From NCBI RefSeq assembly GCF_003665065.1, contig NZ_RCHR01000003.1:124001-188000 (forward strand): a DNA stretch of 64,000 bases, read 5' to 3'. Position numbers and translations under genes: made by a program. The stretch is from Oceanobacillus piezotolerans. Its GTDB lineage: Bacteria > Bacillota > Bacilli > Bacillales > Amphibacillaceae. Under the pieces are notes generated by a model. It was not told the DNA's origin and ran no database searches. It worked only from the letters and a program-made list of their open reading frames with translations. Positions within the stretch are counted from its first letter, which is position 1; each line of letters starts with the position of its first letter. This document shows, piece by piece, positions 63,323-64,000 of this stretch.

Positions 63323-63470
63323 TATGGAAAAGAAAGTGAATCACTCATTTGAGAAGCTTAGAAAGCAATCCTCTATCAAAATGGAATAATATCTACAATT
63401 TACCAGAGAAATTAGGTTATAAGTTTGCGCTAACAACACACAATAGAAGTACACAAGGAGGTGATACAAG

Positions 63471-63671
63471 ATGGCAAACAACAACAACTCAAACCAATTA
63501 CTTGTACCTGGTGTACAACAAGCCCTTGACCAAATGAAAGTTGAAATCGCACAAGAATTTGGTGTTAACTTAGGAGCAGATACAACTTCTCGTGCTAACG
63601 GTTCTGTTGGAGGAGAAATTACGAAGCGTTTAGTAAGAACTGCACAACAACAGCTTAACGGTGGTCAATAA
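63471..63671 (+). CDS. Alpha/beta-type small acid-soluble spore protein
   Basis: 66 residues after AAGGAGG. The two family motifs are present: [10 protein letters not shown] (with the GPR protease site after Glu) and [15 protein letters not shown]. Binds and protects spore DNA and is degraded by Gpr during germination. Expected under sigma-G; I could not find a convincing -35/-10 pair upstream. Confidence 0.95.
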   Translation: MANNNNSNQLLVPGVQQALDQMKVEIAQEFGVNLGADTTSRANGSVGGEITKRLVRTAQQQLNGGQ

Positions 63672-63688
63672 TTAAATAATAGATGGCA

Positions 63689-63722
63689 AGAGGAAAGTTT
63701 TTATAAACTTTCCTCTGTTTCG
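63689..63722 (+). terminator. Terminator of the SASP gene
   Basis: AGAGGAAAGTTT (63689-63700) and AAACTTTCCTCT (63705-63716) pair perfectly with a 4-nt loop. Confidence 0.88.
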
Positions 63723-63737
63723 GGTTATGTTTTACCC

Positions 63738-64000
63738 TTACTTAATTCTATTCTCTGTATCTTTATCAAAGAAATGCGCTTTGTTCATATCAAATGCTAA
63801 CTCGATGGTTTCTCCACCGCGTATATCTGATCTGGAATCCACACGAGCAACAAAGTCTTGTTTGTTTAAAGTGGAATATAAAATAGATTCAGCACCCATA
63901 AGTTCAGCAACATCGATTGTTGCTTGTATGCCGGTACCTGCAGAAGAAGCGATGAATGCAGGCTCATCATGAATATCCTCAGGTCGGATACCTAAAACAA
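63738..64000 (-). CDS. Sugar ABC transporter ATP-binding protein, C-terminal part (MsmX/UgpC-like)
   Basis: The frame runs off the right edge, so only the last 87 codons are seen (minus strand). They read LGIRPEDIHDEP, then a TOBE-like region with AELMGAESILYST, ARVDSRSDIRGGETIELAFDMNKAHFFDKDTE: the regulatory OB/TOBE domain at the end of MalK/MsmX/UgpC ATPases that energise several sugar importers. The ATPase domain lies outside. Confidence 0.88.
   Translation of the reverse strand, partial: VLGIRPEDIHDEPAFIASSAGTGIQATIDVAELMGAESILYSTLNKQDFVARVDSRSDIRGGETIELAFDMNKAHFFDKDTENRIK

Overview
The window is ordinary low-GC Gram-positive chromosome from an endospore-forming member of the Bacillaceae. 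Evidence for this: A+T-rich genes with strong AGGAGG-type ribosome binding sites, frequent TTG/GTG starts, a gerA-type germination operon, an alpha/beta SASP gene, YjcZ and YhcN-type sporulation genes, a sigI-rsgI pair, a T-box leader, and gene orders known from Bacillus subtilis (lnrJKLMN, argCJBD-carAB, queG..yhbB-trmL, odhAB, yheI-yheH, yrrT..mccAB). The overall flavour fits the Oceanobacillus/Virgibacillus side of the family, but the genus is inference. No phage, insertion sequence, CRISPR array or rRNA was seen; there is one tRNA.

Layout. 1-3.9 kb: 3' part of a SAM hydrolase-like gene followed by a complete ECF transporter (S component, fused double ATPase, T component). 4-9.3 kb: a two-component system plus three ABC-2 exporter genes matching the linearmycin-resistance layout lnrJKLMN. 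9.6-19.5 kb: an alpha/beta hydrolase, then a tight arginine operon argC-J-B-D-carA-carB behind a clear sigma-A promoter with ARG-box-like sites; argF is absent. 19.6-26.4 kb: D-amino acid aminotransferase, tRNA-Gly, an ABC-class ATPase, and a queG-ogt-DUF5316-amidase-trmL group. 26.4-35.4 kb: an untracked 33-codon gene, odhA-odhB (2-oxoglutarate dehydrogenase E1/E2), a nucleoside transporter, a MATE exporter and a murG paralogue. 35.4-40 kb: gerA-gerB-gerC on the minus strand and a beta-carbonic anhydrase. 40-45 kb: a heterodimeric multidrug ABC exporter (BmrC/BmrD-like) behind a long attenuator leader, then a trypsin-like protease. 45.4-48.6 kb: sigI-rsgI, yhdB and a YhcN/YlaJ lipoprotein. 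48.8-51.5 kb: yrrT-mccA-mccB reverse transsulfuration. 51.7-64 kb: dipeptidase, short-chain reductase, YjcZ peptide, methionine aminopeptidase, BtuF-like protein, T-box-controlled NhaC, azlCD, CDF exporter, IDEAL protein, zinc phospholipase C-like protein, fumarase, SASP, and the 3' end of an MsmX-type ATPase.

The most notable regulatory object is the leader at about 40.10-40.49 kb. A consensus promoter drives a 22-codon leader ORF whose Shine-Dalgarno, 3' codons and downstream terminator arm can pair in three mutually exclusive ways; a second terminator lies just before the transporter gene. This looks like ribosome-mediated attenuation of a drug exporter, as known for B. subtilis bmrB-bmrCD. 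Other notable signals are a tyrosine-type T-box on an NhaC gene, a Shine-Dalgarno buried in a terminator, and at least four families of dispersed structured intergenic repeats, two of them represented more than once here.
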